Shown here in pieces: positions 32,844 through 42,206 of a stretch of 64,000 bases of DNA. The DNA is taken from NCBI RefSeq assembly GCF_003315795.1, contig NZ_QMEY01000010.1:62001-126000 (forward strand), read 5' to 3'. How positions within the stretch are numbered: position 1 is the first letter of the stretch; each line of letters begins with the position of its first letter. The position numbers and the translations under genes were made by a program. This DNA comes from Spongiactinospora rosea. GTDB lineage: Bacteria; Actinomycetota; Actinomycetes; Streptosporangiales; Streptosporangiaceae. The notes under the pieces are model-generated. The model did not search any database and was not told the DNA's origin. It saw only the letters and a program-made list of their open reading frames with translations.

Positions 32844-34247
32844 ATGACTCAGACGCCCCCACTGCCCGCTCCCCGCCTGACTCGATACCGATGGCCCGCG
32901 CTTGCCCTCCTGTGTGCAGCTTTCTTCATGGTCGCTCTGGACGGGCAGATCGTCATCCTTGCCCTCCCCTCCATCCAGGCCGACCTCGGGCTCGACGCCT
33001 CGGCGCTGCAATGGGTGCTCAGCGCGTACCTACTCGGCTTCGGCGGCCTGTTGCTGCTCGTCGGCCGGGTGGCCGACCTGCTCGGGCACCGCAGGCTGTT
33101 CCTCGCCGGGGTGGTGTTGTTCCTGCTCTCCTCGCTCGCCTGCGGCCTCGCCGGGAACGGCGGTGCGCTGATCGCCGCCCGGGTCGTACAGGGCGTCTCG
33201 GCGGCCGTGCTGTCGCCCACCGCGCTCGCCCTGGTGACGACCACGTTCGCGGAAGGCCCGGAACGCAACCGGGCGCTGGCGATCTGGACCGGCACCGGCG
33301 CGTTCGGCGCGACCGCCGCGTTGCTGGTCGGCGGGGTGCTCACCGACGTGCTCGGCTGGCAGTGGATCTTCTTCATCAACGTGCCGGTCGCGGTGGCCAT
33401 GCTGGCCCTGACCCCCGTACTGCTGCGCGAGAGCCGCGCCACCGGCCCCGGCGGGTTCGACGTCGGCGGCGCAGTGACCAGCACGGCCTCATTCGTACTG
33501 ATCATCTTCGCCGTGGTCGAGGTGCCCTCCTCCGGCTGGACCACCCCGCGCGCGATCATCGCCCTCGCCGCCGCCGCACTGCTGCTCGCCCTGTTCGTCA
33601 TCATCGAACGCCGCGCGAAGGCCCCCCTGGTGCCGCCCCGCCTGTTCGCCAACGGCCCCCTGGTCGGCGGCAACCTGCTGATGGTCCTGGTCGGCATGCT
33701 GCTGCTCGGCTTCAATGTGATCGTCTCGCTGTACGCCCAGCAGGTGCTCCAGTTCACTCCCGTGATCTTCGGACTCGGCACCCTCGCCTACGCCCTGATG
33801 GACCTTCTGTCCGCCAACCTCACCGGTTCGTTCATCGGCAGGATCGGCCACCGGACGGCGGCCGTGGGCGGTATGGCCCTCTTCGTGCTCGGCTCGCTGC
33901 TGATGACCGGCGTCTCGGCCGACGGAAGCTACTTCGGCGACCTCTTCTGGGGCCTGCTCGTCTTCGGCACCGCCGTCGGTACGACCTTCGTGGCGGCCAC
34001 CGTCGCCGCCCTGACCGGAGTACGGGAGGACGACGCGGGCCTGGCCTCGGGCATCAGCAACATGGCGTTCTGGATCGGCGGTGCGCTCGGTACCGCCGTG
34101 GTCTCCTCCGTCGCCGTCGCCTTCACCCACGGTCCCGGCCCGGCCGCGCTCACGACCGGCTTCCAGGCCGCCTTCTGGGCCTGTTTCGCCTGCGCGGCCC
34201 TCGGTCTCCTCGTCGCCCTGGCCCTACCGGGCCGGGCCCGTGGCTGA
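32844..34247 (+). CDS. DHA2-family MFS drug exporter (14 TM)
   Basis: A 467-residue proton-driven exporter of the EmrB/QacA type. ALDGQIVILALPSIQADLG is the motif D1 of the 14-TM group, GRVADLLGHRRLFLAGV the motif A and RVVQGVSAAVLSPTALAL the motif C region. ATG at 32844 is taken because the preceding 19 codons are not conserved in character; the ribosome binding site is weak. Likely confers efflux of a hydrophobic drug or metabolite. Confidence 0.9.
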   Translation: MTQTPPLPAPRLTRYRWPALALLCAAFFMVALDGQIVILALPSIQADLGLDASALQWVLSAYLLGFGGLLLLVGRVADLLGHRRLFLAGVVLFLLSSLACGLAGNGGALIAARVVQGVSAAVLSPTALALVTTTFAEGPERNRALAIWTGTGAFGATAALLVGGVLTDVLGWQWIFFINVPVAVAMLALTPVLLRESRATGPGGFDVGGAVTSTASFVLIIFAVVEVPSSGWTTPRAIIALAAAALLLALFVIIERRAKAPLVPPRLFANGPLVGGNLLMVLVGMLLLGFNVIVSLYAQQVLQFTPVIFGLGTLAYALMDLLSANLTGSFIGRIGHRTAAVGGMALFVLGSLLMTGVSADGSYFGDLFWGLLVFGTAVGTTFVAATVAALTGVREDDAGLASGISNMAFWIGGALGTAVVSSVAVAFTHGPGPAALTTGFQAAFWACFACAALGLLVALALPGRARG

Positions 34248-34252
34248 CGGCT

Positions 34253-34486
34253 TCAGGCCGCGCCCATCCGGGCCAGGATGCCGAGCTGGACGGTCAGCGC
34301 GGCCACCAGCTCGTACGGCCCCTGCCGGGCGAACTCGGACAGCGCCCCGGCGGCCTTCTGTTCTCTGGTGGGCGGGACGTGTTTGCTCGCCCACCACCAT
34401 CCGTCTCGTATGTAGATGTGCCAGCCGGGGTAGGTGCTCTCGATCGCGGCCAGGTGGGCACGTTCCGAAGGGCTCAGCTCGTCCAT
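34253..34486 (-). CDS. Hypothetical protein, 77 residues
   Basis: Small soluble protein starting MDELSPSERAHLAAIE and containing TYPGWHIYIRDGWWWASKH, a Trp-rich segment seen in many short actinomycete proteins of unknown function. AAAGG stands 7 bases before the ATG. It is convergent with the exporter gene, 5 bp from its stop. May form a unit with the gene at 34726-35010, which lies upstream on the same strand. Function unknown. Confidence 0.7.
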   Translation of the reverse strand: MDELSPSERAHLAAIESTYPGWHIYIRDGWWWASKHVPPTREQKAAGALSEFARQGPYELVAALTVQLGILARMGAA

Positions 34487-34506
34487 CGCACCGCCTTTCG
34501 TGAAGG

Positions 34507-34555
34507 GGCGCGGGCGGGCGGTGCCAGGGGTGGGGCCATGGCGCCCGCCCGCGCC
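34507..34555. terminator. GC-rich hairpin between small genes
   Basis: GGCGCGGGCGGGCG (34507-34520) pairs perfectly with 34542-34555, loop 21 bases. It lies downstream of the 34726-35010 gene and before the 34253-34486 gene. The rest of the 239-bp gap shows no gene. Confidence 0.45.
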
Positions 34556-34725
34556 GGCGCGGTACGGCCCGGGGGTGATGGGAAGGAGGGCCGCCGCGCG
34601 GTCTGTGTCGTTTCAGTCGGCGCGGGCGGGAGGAGCGGCATCCGCCCACCCGCGCCGGGCGGGCTCCCGACGGCCCGCCGTACGGTACGACGGCGCCCGC
34701 ACCCTCACCACGCCGTCGTACCCGC

Positions 34726-35010
34726 TCATGTGATGGACTCCCACGCGTCCCCGGCCACGGAGACCGTCACGCCGTTGCCCCGGTGCGCGGTGACCAGCGT
34801 GGTGCCGTACCGGTAGTCGTAGATCGCCCCACGCGTCGCGGGAGCCAGGCACGCGTACCGGACCCGCCCCCGCCCCTGCGGGTAGGTGTCCAGCTTGGCC
34901 AGCATGTCCTTCTCGGCGGCGGCCTCGTCCCTGGTGACGCCGCCCGCCCCACGGTCGCCGCCATCCACCTCCCAGACCACGAACAACCGCTCATCGCCCA
35001 GAACCATCAT
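34726..35010 (-). CDS. Hypothetical protein, 94 residues
   Basis: Starts MMVLGDERLFVVWEVDGGD and has a run of charged residues then VTRDEAAAEKDMLAKL. Looks like a small soluble protein with a beta-rich N-terminus. AGAGG is 8 bases before the ATG. It faces the GntR gene across a palindromic site, so it is probably that regulator's target. No family recognised. Confidence 0.68.
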   Translation of the reverse strand: MMVLGDERLFVVWEVDGGDRGAGGVTRDEAAAEKDMLAKLDTYPQGRGRVRYACLAPATRGAIYDYRYGTTLVTAHRGNGVTVSVAGDAWESIT

Positions 35011-35033
35011 GGCCGCGACCTCTTACGTGCTAG

Positions 35034-35055
35034 ACGTTCTATACGTATAGGACGT
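35034..35055. promoter_or_regulatory. Palindromic operator of the GntR regulator
   Basis: The core CTATACGTATAG (35039-35050) is a perfect 12-bp palindrome, extended by ACGT on both sides (35034-35037 and 35052-35055) with one mismatched pair. It sits between two divergent genes, one encoding a GntR protein, and its GT..AC-type symmetry fits GntR operators. Confidence 0.65.
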
Positions 35056-35099
35056 AGCGCATGACAGGCGCGTGCAGGACGTGTCATACGTTGCCGTCC

Positions 35100-35333
35100 G
35101 TGACCGTCGATCGTTTCGACCCGACGCCGATCTACCTCCAGATCGCGGGCGTACTGCGCGAGCGGATCAAGAGCGGCCGGTACGCCCCGGGTCAGGTACT
35201 GCCCAGCGAGCAGCACCTCCAGCAGGAGTTCGAGGTCGCCCGCGCCACGGCCCGGCGAGCGGTCGAGGTCCTTCGCGATGAGGGCCTGATCGTCACGATG
35301 CCGCAGCGCGGGAGCTACGTCACACCGAAGTAG
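35100..35333 (+). CDS. Short GntR-family regulator (DNA-binding domain only)
   Basis: About 77 residues, almost entirely a GntR winged helix: FDPTPIYLQIAGVLRERIKSG, LPSEQHLQQEFEVARATARRAVEVLRDEGLI and the wing QRGSYV. No effector-binding domain follows, so it must sense through another partner or act as a simple repressor. Start uncertain: GTG at 35100 gives the natural domain start but has no ribosome binding site; ATG at 35061 lies just beyond the operator, so a leaderless message is possible. Confidence 0.78.
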   Translation: MTVDRFDPTPIYLQIAGVLRERIKSGRYAPGQVLPSEQHLQQEFEVARATARRAVEVLRDEGLIVTMPQRGSYVTPK

Positions 35334-35411
35334 GCTCATAGGTCACACTCTACGGTCACGCTATGCGATGTGACCGAATCGCAGGGTGACGAACTCTGTG
35401 TTCGTCCCTGG

Positions 35412-36599
35412 TCAGCAGAGGATCTCGTGCCGCTTGGCGAGCTGCCGTATTTCCGTCGCCCACGACGGCCTGGCCCGGCGTACCAGTGACTGCACCACTT
35501 CTCTGAGCAGTATCTTGTGATCGAACTCCTCGGGGCACTCCCGCTCGATCCGCATCAGATGCAGCAGGCACCCCGCGTCGTCGCCGATGTCCTCGCAGGA
35601 CCGGACGATCTCACACAGGTGTGTGGTGCGCCGCTCCAGGCTCGGTGTCTTACGAATATCCACATCTGCGGCGTATCGCAGCACGTTGTCTGCTTTGCGT
35701 GCGTCGTATTCCAGCGAGCACGCGTGAATCGCCACATTCGTGGGGGAGAAGAACGCGATCTCGTAAACGTCGCTGCCGTCCACGCGTTCGGCCAGCCGGC
35801 GGGCGTCGGTGCGAAGCAGCTCTTTGCCGCGCTCGCGGTCTCCGGTGCGGGCCACGCTGATGGCCGCGAGTTGGGTCAGGGCACCGAGTGCGCGAATGTG
35901 CCGCTGGTCGCCGTCGCCGACCACAGGCTCGAACTTCTCGATGCCGTGCAGCACCGTCTCGTAGGCGAGTTGCGGCATGTCATCGGCGGCCAGCGCCTGC
36001 CCGAGCCCCCAGTAGCTCCATGCGACCATCAGTGGGTCGCCCGTCTCCTCCGCGTATTGCATCGCACGATGCGCCGCCAGGTGCGAGAGGTCGATTCGGC
36101 CTATTTGTTTGAACGCGGTGCGCGCCAGGAAGTAGGTGTCGGCCGCCACCCGGTAGGCGGCTCGCTGCCCGTCACGTACAAGGCGCTCGGTGTCGGTGAT
36201 CAGCGCGGGCAGCAGGCGAAGCGTCTCGGTGTAGCGATGCGGCGAACCGAAGTAGGTGGCACGGGCGGCGTTCACCCGTTCGACAAGCTGTTCCACGGTC
36301 GGCGATTCGACGTCCTTGATCATGGTCCGGTACGTGTGCAACGCGCGCTCGATGTCGGCGATCTGGGGACGTCCTGGCTCGTGTGTCTCCCTGGGGGCCT
36401 CGCCGACCAGGATGGCGGTCCGCACGCCCAGCACCTTGGCGATCTCGCGCAGCATCGGCAGGCTCGGCGTCCGCTGGCCGTTCTCGACAAGTTCGATGTA
36501 GCGGACGGTACATCCCACTCGGGTTGCGAGGGCGGTGGTACTCATGCCTCGCCGATCTCTTTCGTGGCGGATGGCGTCGCCTGTGTTCGCGTCATGCAT
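35412..36599 (-). CDS. XRE-family regulator with TPR-like C-terminus, paralogue 1
   Basis: A 395-residue protein. N-terminal Cro/C1-type HTH (RHERDRRGMSTTALATRV, YIELVENGQRTPSLPMLREIAKVLGV), then about 300 helical residues resembling TPR repeats (HLAAHRAMQYAEETGDPLMVAWSYWGLGQAL). Such proteins are common regulators in Streptosporangiales-like genomes; ligands are unknown. It lies 37 bp downstream of paralogue 2 and is probably co-transcribed with it. Confidence 0.87.
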   Translation of the reverse strand: MHDANTGDAIRHERDRRGMSTTALATRVGCTVRYIELVENGQRTPSLPMLREIAKVLGVRTAILVGEAPRETHEPGRPQIADIERALHTYRTMIKDVESPTVEQLVERVNAARATYFGSPHRYTETLRLLPALITDTERLVRDGQRAAYRVAADTYFLARTAFKQIGRIDLSHLAAHRAMQYAEETGDPLMVAWSYWGLGQALAADDMPQLAYETVLHGIEKFEPVVGDGDQRHIRALGALTQLAAISVARTGDRERGKELLRTDARRLAERVDGSDVYEIAFFSPTNVAIHACSLEYDARKADNVLRYAADVDIRKTPSLERRTTHLCEIVRSCEDIGDDAGCLLHLMRIERECPEEFDHKILLREVVQSLVRRARPSWATEIRQLAKRHEILC

Positions 36600-36636
36600 T
36601 GTCCTTGACCCCTTCCTGGGGTGCTTGGGGTTCGGA

Positions 36637-37824
36637 TCAGCAGGGGATCGCGTGCCGCCCGGCGAGGCGTCGTACCTCCGCCGCCCATGACGGCCTTGCC
36701 CGGCGTACCAGCGAGTGCACCGTCTCCCTGAGCGTGGTCCGGTGGTCCAGTTCCTCGGGGCTCTCTCGTTCGATCCGCGTCAGGTGCAGCAGGCAGCCCG
36801 CGTCGTCGCCGGTGTCCTCGCAGGCCCGCACGACGTGAGACAGGTGTGTGGTGCGCCGTTCCAGGCTCGGGGTCGTGCTGATGTCCACGTCCTCGGAGTA
36901 TCGCAACACGCTTTCGGAGTTGCCCGCGTCATACTCCAATCCGCACACATGAATCGCCACATTGGTCGGCGAGAAGAACAAGGGGTCGTAGACATCGCTG
37001 GCGTCCACGCGTTCGGCCAGGCGGCGGGCATCGGTGCGGAGCAGTTCCCGGCCGCGTTCGCGGTCACCGGCGAGGGCCGCGCTGGTCGCCGCCGTCAAGG
37101 TCAGCGAACCTAGCGCGCGGATGTGCCGCTGACCGCCGTCGCCGACGTGCGGCTCGAACTCTTCGATGCCGCCCAGCGCCGTCTCGTAGGCGAGCTGAGG
37201 CATGCCATCGGAGAGCAGTGCCTGGCCGAGATTGACATGGGCCAACGCGATCATCAGGGGGTCGGCAGACTCTTCGGCGTATCGCATCGACCGCTCCGCC
37301 GCCAGATGGACGAGGTCGAGCCGGCCCAATAGCCGGAACACGCTACGAGTGAGGGAGTAGGTGTCGGCCGCCACCCGGAAGGCCGCCCGCCGGCCATCGC
37401 GTACGAGGCGTTCGGTATCGGTGATCAGGCCGGGGAGCACGCGAAGCGTTTCGGTGTAGCGGTGTGGCGAGGCATTCCAGGTGGCCCGGGTGGCCGTGAC
37501 CCGCTCGGCGAGATGTTCCGCCGTCGGTGGCTCGACGTCCTGGATCAAGGTCCGGTAGGCGAACAGCGCCCGTTCGACATCCGTGATCTGCGGGCGTCCT
37601 GGCTCGTGCGTCTCCCGGGGTGCTTCGCCGACGAGGATGGCGGTCCGTACGCCCAGCACCTTGGCGATCTCGCGCAGCATCGGCAGGCTCGGCGTCCGCC
37701 GGCCGTTCTCGACGAGTTCGACGTAGCGGACGGTACATCCCACACGAGTCGCGAGGGCGATGGTGCTCATGTTACGCCGTTCCCGCTCGCGACGAATGGC
37801 GTCGCCTGTGTTCGCGTCATGCAT
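36637..37824 (-). CDS. XRE-family regulator with TPR-like C-terminus, paralogue 2
   Basis: A 395-residue protein with the same length and layout as paralogue 1 and identical over long stretches (PSLPMLREIAKVLGVRTAIL, GEAPRETHEPGRPQI), so a tandem duplication. HTH at about residues 10-62, TPR-like part after that. The upstream region (37825-37966) shares the motif GTAACCTGAT with two other minus-strand genes in this window. Confidence 0.88.
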   Translation of the reverse strand: MHDANTGDAIRRERERRNMSTIALATRVGCTVRYVELVENGRRTPSLPMLREIAKVLGVRTAILVGEAPRETHEPGRPQITDVERALFAYRTLIQDVEPPTAEHLAERVTATRATWNASPHRYTETLRVLPGLITDTERLVRDGRRAAFRVAADTYSLTRSVFRLLGRLDLVHLAAERSMRYAEESADPLMIALAHVNLGQALLSDGMPQLAYETALGGIEEFEPHVGDGGQRHIRALGSLTLTAATSAALAGDRERGRELLRTDARRLAERVDASDVYDPLFFSPTNVAIHVCGLEYDAGNSESVLRYSEDVDISTTPSLERRTTHLSHVVRACEDTGDDAGCLLHLTRIERESPEELDHRTTLRETVHSLVRRARPSWAAEVRRLAGRHAIPC

Positions 37825-37860
37825 GGCCCGGCCCCTGACCCTTCCTGGCGTCTTGACAGC

Positions 37861-37870
37861 ATCAGGTTAC
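37861..37870 (-). promoter_or_regulatory. GTAACCTGAT promoter motif before XRE paralogue 2
   Basis: Lies 37 bp before the ATG. The same 10-mer precedes XRE paralogue 3 (52182-52191) and the GNAT gene (38811-38820). TAACCT could be the -10 hexamer. A near-palindrome around GGTATACC sits just upstream (37880-37895). Confidence 0.4.
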
Positions 37871-37966
37871 GGTCAGGGGCCTTGGTATACCAGGGGTTCG
37901 AGAAAATGGCGAAAAGCTTGTACGGAAAACCCTGGATCACACCTTTAACAGCAGATATCCGAAGTG

Positions 37967-38767
37967 CTAGCCCTTCAGGCTGTAAAACCCGATTGGTGAA
38001 TTCGGCTTGAATCCGATACGGGTGTAAACCGGCGCTCCGGCGGCGGTTGCGTGCAGGGTGGCGCGGGTCAGGCCGGTGGCCTCGCCGCCCTCGTACAGGG
38101 CCTTGCGCGTGACGGCCTCGGCGTACCCCCGGCGCTGCCACGCCGGGTCGGTGGCGACGGCCACGACGAACAGCCGGCCGTCCGCTTCGACCGTACCGGC
38201 GCACGTCACCGGCACCCCGTCGCGCAGGCCCAGGTAGGCCCGGATCTCACTCGTCCACAGCGCGGAACCGGTGAACCCGGCCCGCGCCGCCTCCTCCGGG
38301 AACCCATGGGCGCGCGCGTTGAGGTCGGCATAGGCTTCGACGTGCGCGCCGGTGCTCACGCGTACGAACGTGAGGTCGGGGTGCGCGGGCTCGGTGATGG
38401 GGAGCAGGTCCCCGGCCATGCCGACCCCCGACGACGACAGCTCCAGGCCCGCCTGCCCGGCGATGATCGGCAGCGCGGTACGCGCGTCGCCGTCCAGCAG
38501 GTCCTCGAAGACCAGCAGGGACCCCGGGCGTTCCTTGGCGCGCATGACCTCGGCGGCCTGGTTTAGTCGCCGCCTGGTCAGCTCGGGGTCCGCGCCGATA
38601 TCGGTCAATGCGACGGTGTTCCAGAATGGAAATGGCGAGTCCGCCCAGCGTATGGAGATGCCGGGAAGGTCGCGTACATCCGCGTCCGGATTACGGTCGA
38701 GCACAATGGGCAGCCAGCCGGAAGCGAGCTGCTCGACTGATTCGATCGAGTCCGCGAGACCCGTCAC
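37967..38767 (-). CDS. GNAT family N-acetyltransferase
   Basis: A 266-residue protein with a C-terminal GNAT fold: VVAVATDPAWQRRGYAEAVTRKAL carries the acetyl-CoA loop (Q-x-x-G-x-A) and LHATAAGAPVYTRIGFKP the final strand and helix. The N-terminal half is a degenerate GNAT-like region, as in double-domain family members. GTG at 38767 has GGGGG 5 bases upstream and is preferred over an in-frame GTG at 38797. Substrate unknown. Confidence 0.85.
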   Translation of the reverse strand: MTGLADSIESVEQLASGWLPIVLDRNPDADVRDLPGISIRWADSPFPFWNTVALTDIGADPELTRRRLNQAAEVMRAKERPGSLLVFEDLLDGDARTALPIIAGQAGLELSSSGVGMAGDLLPITEPAHPDLTFVRVSTGAHVEAYADLNARAHGFPEEAARAGFTGSALWTSEIRAYLGLRDGVPVTCAGTVEADGRLFVVAVATDPAWQRRGYAEAVTRKALYEGGEATGLTRATLHATAAGAPVYTRIGFKPNSPIGFYSLKG

Positions 38768-38845
38768 TGGAAACCCCCAAGTATCGCGAGTTGACACCGG
38801 ACCGTCATTGATCAGGTTACAACTTATGGCGGCATTTGATCGGGT

Positions 38846-40198
38846 TCATGCCGGTATCCAGTTGCCGTGGAAGCCCGCCGGGACACGTACCGGGACGTGT
38901 ACCTCGGCCAGTGGCGGCGCGGCCAGGTCGGCGGCGTTCAGGATGGCCAGATGGCTGCGGTCGGTGGCCCGGTCGTGGACGAAGGTCATCAGGTAACCGT
39001 CGTTCTCCCCGGCCGCGCTGCCCGCCGCGACGAACACGGCCTCGCCGCACGTCTGCCCGGACGGGAAGCGGTGCACCGCCCGTACGCCGCCGTCGGCCAG
39101 GTCGTAGGCGTAGATCTCGGATCGCTCCGGCTCGGCCGCAAGGGCGAAACTGGCGGTGTAGCCGTACCGGTGCGGCAGGCCGATCGCGCTGTCGGCGACC
39201 CGGGGGAACTCGCTGGGCGCGTCGTCGATGGCGGCCTCGGTGACCGTGCCGGTACGCGGGTCCAGGGTCCAGCGGTACAACGTGGGCAGGCCGCCGCCGA
39301 CGTCCTCGGGGCCTTCGCGCCACAGCGACGGCACCCGGGTGCCGGTGATCGTGATGGTGCCGGTGGCGGGGTCCTCGAAGGCGTTCATGGTGTGCCAGAC
39401 GTAGCACGGCGCGACGTCGTACCAGCGCACGGGCGCGTCGTCGCCGGCCGTACGCGGCAGTACGCCGAACCTGGCCCGGTGGCCGTCGTCCCACCGCCAC
39501 GGCGGCCCACCGGCGGCGGCCTGTGCCGCGTCGAAGATCACCGGCAGGTCCAGGAAGATCACGTGATCGCGGGTGACGGCGAAGTCGTGCATCATCGTCG
39601 CCCTCGGCACGTCGATCACCCGCGTCTGCACCACCTTCCCGGCGGCGTCGGCGCGGTAGTACGTGAGGTACGGCGGGCGCAGCCGGTAGCCGAAGAACAG
39701 CAGCTCGCCGGTGATCGGGCAGGTCTTCGGGTGCGCGGTCATCGGGGTGTGCAGCGCCCCGTCGAAGGTGTACGCGCCGATGGTGGCCAGCTCGGGCGTC
39801 ACCTCGTACGGGAACCCGCCCTCCTCCAGCGCGAACAACCTGCCCGCGTGCGCGACCAGATGCGTGTTGGCGGTGGTCACCCGGTAGTCGATCCGGCCCG
39901 TCTCGGGGTCGAACGCGAGCGCGAACCGGGACTGGCCGGGGTTCTCGTACAGCGGCGTACGCACGTACCGGTTGCGGTACCAGCGGGCCCGCCCGCCCTC
40001 CAGCGCGACCGTGTGGATCATGCCGTCCCCGGCGAACGAGTGCGGTGACCAGCCGGTACGCGGGTTCGGCCCGTTCCGGAAGAACTGCCCGGACAGCTCG
40101 GCGGGGATCTCACCGACCACCTTGGCGGGCTCCAGCGTCACCTCCTCGGCGACCGGCGCGTTGTTGCCCGCGAGGTACAGCGGGACGTTCTCGGCCAT
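38846..40198 (-). CDS. Carotenoid oxygenase family protein
   Basis: A 450-residue Fe(II) dioxygenase of the CCD/RPE65 family, which cleaves double bonds in carotenoids, apocarotenoids or stilbenes. The four iron-binding histidines are visible in TAHPK, MMHDF, VWHTMNAFED and the C-terminal GFHGNW. FFRNGPNPRTGWSPHSFAGDGMIH is the typical N-terminal blade. ATG at 40198 follows AGGAG. No carotenoid synthesis genes are in the window, so the substrate cannot be inferred. Confidence 0.93.
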   Translation of the reverse strand: MAENVPLYLAGNNAPVAEEVTLEPAKVVGEIPAELSGQFFRNGPNPRTGWSPHSFAGDGMIHTVALEGGRARWYRNRYVRTPLYENPGQSRFALAFDPETGRIDYRVTTANTHLVAHAGRLFALEEGGFPYEVTPELATIGAYTFDGALHTPMTAHPKTCPITGELLFFGYRLRPPYLTYYRADAAGKVVQTRVIDVPRATMMHDFAVTRDHVIFLDLPVIFDAAQAAAGGPPWRWDDGHRARFGVLPRTAGDDAPVRWYDVAPCYVWHTMNAFEDPATGTITITGTRVPSLWREGPEDVGGGLPTLYRWTLDPRTGTVTEAAIDDAPSEFPRVADSAIGLPHRYGYTASFALAAEPERSEIYAYDLADGGVRAVHRFPSGQTCGEAVFVAAGSAAGENDGYLMTFVHDRATDRSHLAILNAADLAAPPLAEVHVPVRVPAGFHGNWIPA

Positions 40199-40381
40199 GG
40201 CGAAACTCCTGTCGACGTGTTGGGGGAACGCCGACAACCATGCGCGGAAAGATCTCCGAACAACAGTCTTGTTCTTCCGGCCGCCCTCAGCCGCCCGGCA
40301 TGAGCCCAGGTCAGAGCGGCGCAGGATTTTCATCCGGCCTGTGTCTAGGCCGCTCCGGATCGGGGGGATTAGTGTGAGGTA

Positions 40382-41740
40382 GTGGATCGACGCATCTTCG
40401 GCTTGGAAAACGAGTACGGCGTCACCTGCACCTTCCGGGGTCAGCGCAGGCTGTCGCCGGACGAGGTCGCGCGCTACCTGTTCCGGCGGGTGGTGTCCTG
40501 GGGCCGTTCCAGCAACGTGTTCCTGCGCAATGGCGCCCGCCTGTATCTGGACGTGGGCAGCCATCCCGAGTACGCCACCCCCGAGTGCGACAACGTCGTG
40601 GAACTGGTCACCCACGACAAGGCGGGGGAGCGCATCCTTGAGGGCCTGCTCGTCGACGCGGAGAAACGGCTGCGCGAAGAGGGCATCGCCGGCGACATCT
40701 ACCTGTTCAAGAACAACACCGACTCGGCGGGCAACTCCTACGGCTGCCACGAGAACTACTGCGTGGGCAGGCAGGGGGAGTTCGGGAAGCTGGCCGACGT
40801 ACTGATCCCGTTCCTGGTGACCCGCCAGATCATCTGCGGCGCGGGCAAGGTGCTACAAACCCCGCGCGGCGCCGTCTACTGCGTCTCCCAGCGGGCCGAG
40901 CACATCTGGGAGGGCGTGTCCTCGGCGACGACCCGCTCCCGCCCGATCATCAACACCCGCGACGAACCCCACGGCGACGCCGAACGCTTCCGCCGCCTGC
41001 ACGTCATCGTCGGCGACTCCAACATGAGCGAGACCACCATGTTGTTGAAGGTCGGCGCCACCGACCTGGTGCTGCGCATGGTGGAGGCCGGTGTCGTCAT
41101 GCGCGACCTGTCCCTGGAAAACCCGATCCGGGCGATCCGCGAGGTCTCCCACGACATCACGGGGCGGCGGCGGGTGCGGCTGGCCAACGGGCGCGAGGCG
41201 TCGGCGCTGGAGATCCAGCAGGAATACCTGGGCAAGGCCAAGGACTTCGTGGACCGCCACGGCGGCGACGAGATCACCCAGCGCGTGCTGGAGCTGTGGG
41301 AGCGCACCCTGCGCGCGGTGGACACCGGCGACCTGGACGCGGTGTCGCGGGAGATCGACTGGGTCACGAAGTACCAGCTCATCGAGCGCTACCGCAACAA
41401 GTACGACCTGCCGCTGTCCTCGCCGCGGGTGGCCCAGCTCGACCTCGCCTACCACGACGTCCACCGCCGACGCGGCCTCTTCTATCTGCTCCAACGGCGC
41501 GGCTCGGTAGAGCGCGTGACCACCGACCTGAAGATCTTCGAGGCCAAATCGGTCCCCCCACAGACCACCCGCGCCCGCCTGCGCGGCGAGTTCATCCGCA
41601 AGGCCCAGGAAAAGCGCCGCGATTTCACCGTCGACTGGGTCCACCTGAAGCTCAACGACCAGGCCCAGCGCACCGTGCTCTGCAAGGACCCCTTCCGCAG
41701 CGTCGATGAGCGAGTGGAAAAACTCATCGCCGGCATGTGA
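40382..41740 (+). CDS. pafA: Pup-protein ligase PafA
   Basis: A 452-residue enzyme that joins the prokaryotic ubiquitin-like protein Pup to lysines of target proteins for the mycobacterial-type proteasome. RRIFGLENEYGVTC is the diagnostic start; SHPEYATPEC and ENYCVGR belong to the glutamine-synthetase-like ATP site, and FRSVDERVEKLIAGM is the C-terminal domain end. GTG start with a GAGG nearby. Usually pafA sits next to proteasome genes or pafBC; here neither neighbour is present. Confidence 0.96.
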   Translation: MDRRIFGLENEYGVTCTFRGQRRLSPDEVARYLFRRVVSWGRSSNVFLRNGARLYLDVGSHPEYATPECDNVVELVTHDKAGERILEGLLVDAEKRLREEGIAGDIYLFKNNTDSAGNSYGCHENYCVGRQGEFGKLADVLIPFLVTRQIICGAGKVLQTPRGAVYCVSQRAEHIWEGVSSATTRSRPIINTRDEPHGDAERFRRLHVIVGDSNMSETTMLLKVGATDLVLRMVEAGVVMRDLSLENPIRAIREVSHDITGRRRVRLANGREASALEIQQEYLGKAKDFVDRHGGDEITQRVLELWERTLRAVDTGDLDAVSREIDWVTKYQLIERYRNKYDLPLSSPRVAQLDLAYHDVHRRRGLFYLLQRRGSVERVTTDLKIFEAKSVPPQTTRARLRGEFIRKAQEKRRDFTVDWVHLKLNDQAQRTVLCKDPFRSVDERVEKLIAGM

Positions 41741-42206
41741 CCAACCGCCACCTCGGCCACCGCCCGCCCGACACCTACTACAGCCCTACCATCTAAACCA
41801 CGATCGCCACCGGGCCCCGCCGATGCCGCTGACAGGGCCCGGCTCCAGGGAACCGTTACCGACGCACCGGACATCATCGCGGACTCCCAACACGCCAAGC
41901 GGGGCCAGAACTCATACCGTGAACAAGCCTGCCAAGATCACCAAGTGGGATTCACGCCACCAGGCGGCACTGACGATCCAAGAGCAAGCTCCGGGGCCCG
42001 ATCACCTTAGGTCATCCCATCCCTAGGGCGGCGTAGCCATGTCTCAGGAATTCCTCGAAGAGCCAGCACCAGGAAGTCGCCCGAATAGCGTGGTGACCTA
42101 GGCCGTGCTTTGAAAGATCGCGTGTGAGGCGTGTCGGTGATCGTTGAACGAAGAGGTCTCCGGTAGTTGGTTCAACGACCAAGAAGAACGAAACACCGGA
42201 GACCTC
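41741..42206. other. Gap after pafA with terminator and IS left end
   Basis: No credible gene. A hairpin CCGGGCCC/GGGCCCGG at 41810-41842 may end pafA transcription. A 12-bp inverted repeat GAGGTCTCCGGT (42153-42164 and 42195-42206) sits just before the transposase start. Confidence 0.5.

Noticed and set aside
31811..34816. 1001-codon plus-strand frame over the sigma factor and exporter genes
   Set aside because: Mirror and shifted-frame shadow of two clear genes.
42153..42206. GAGGTCTCCGGT inverted repeat considered as a regulator operator
   Set aside because: It lies at the left end of the IS5 element just before the transposase, so it more likely belongs to the element.
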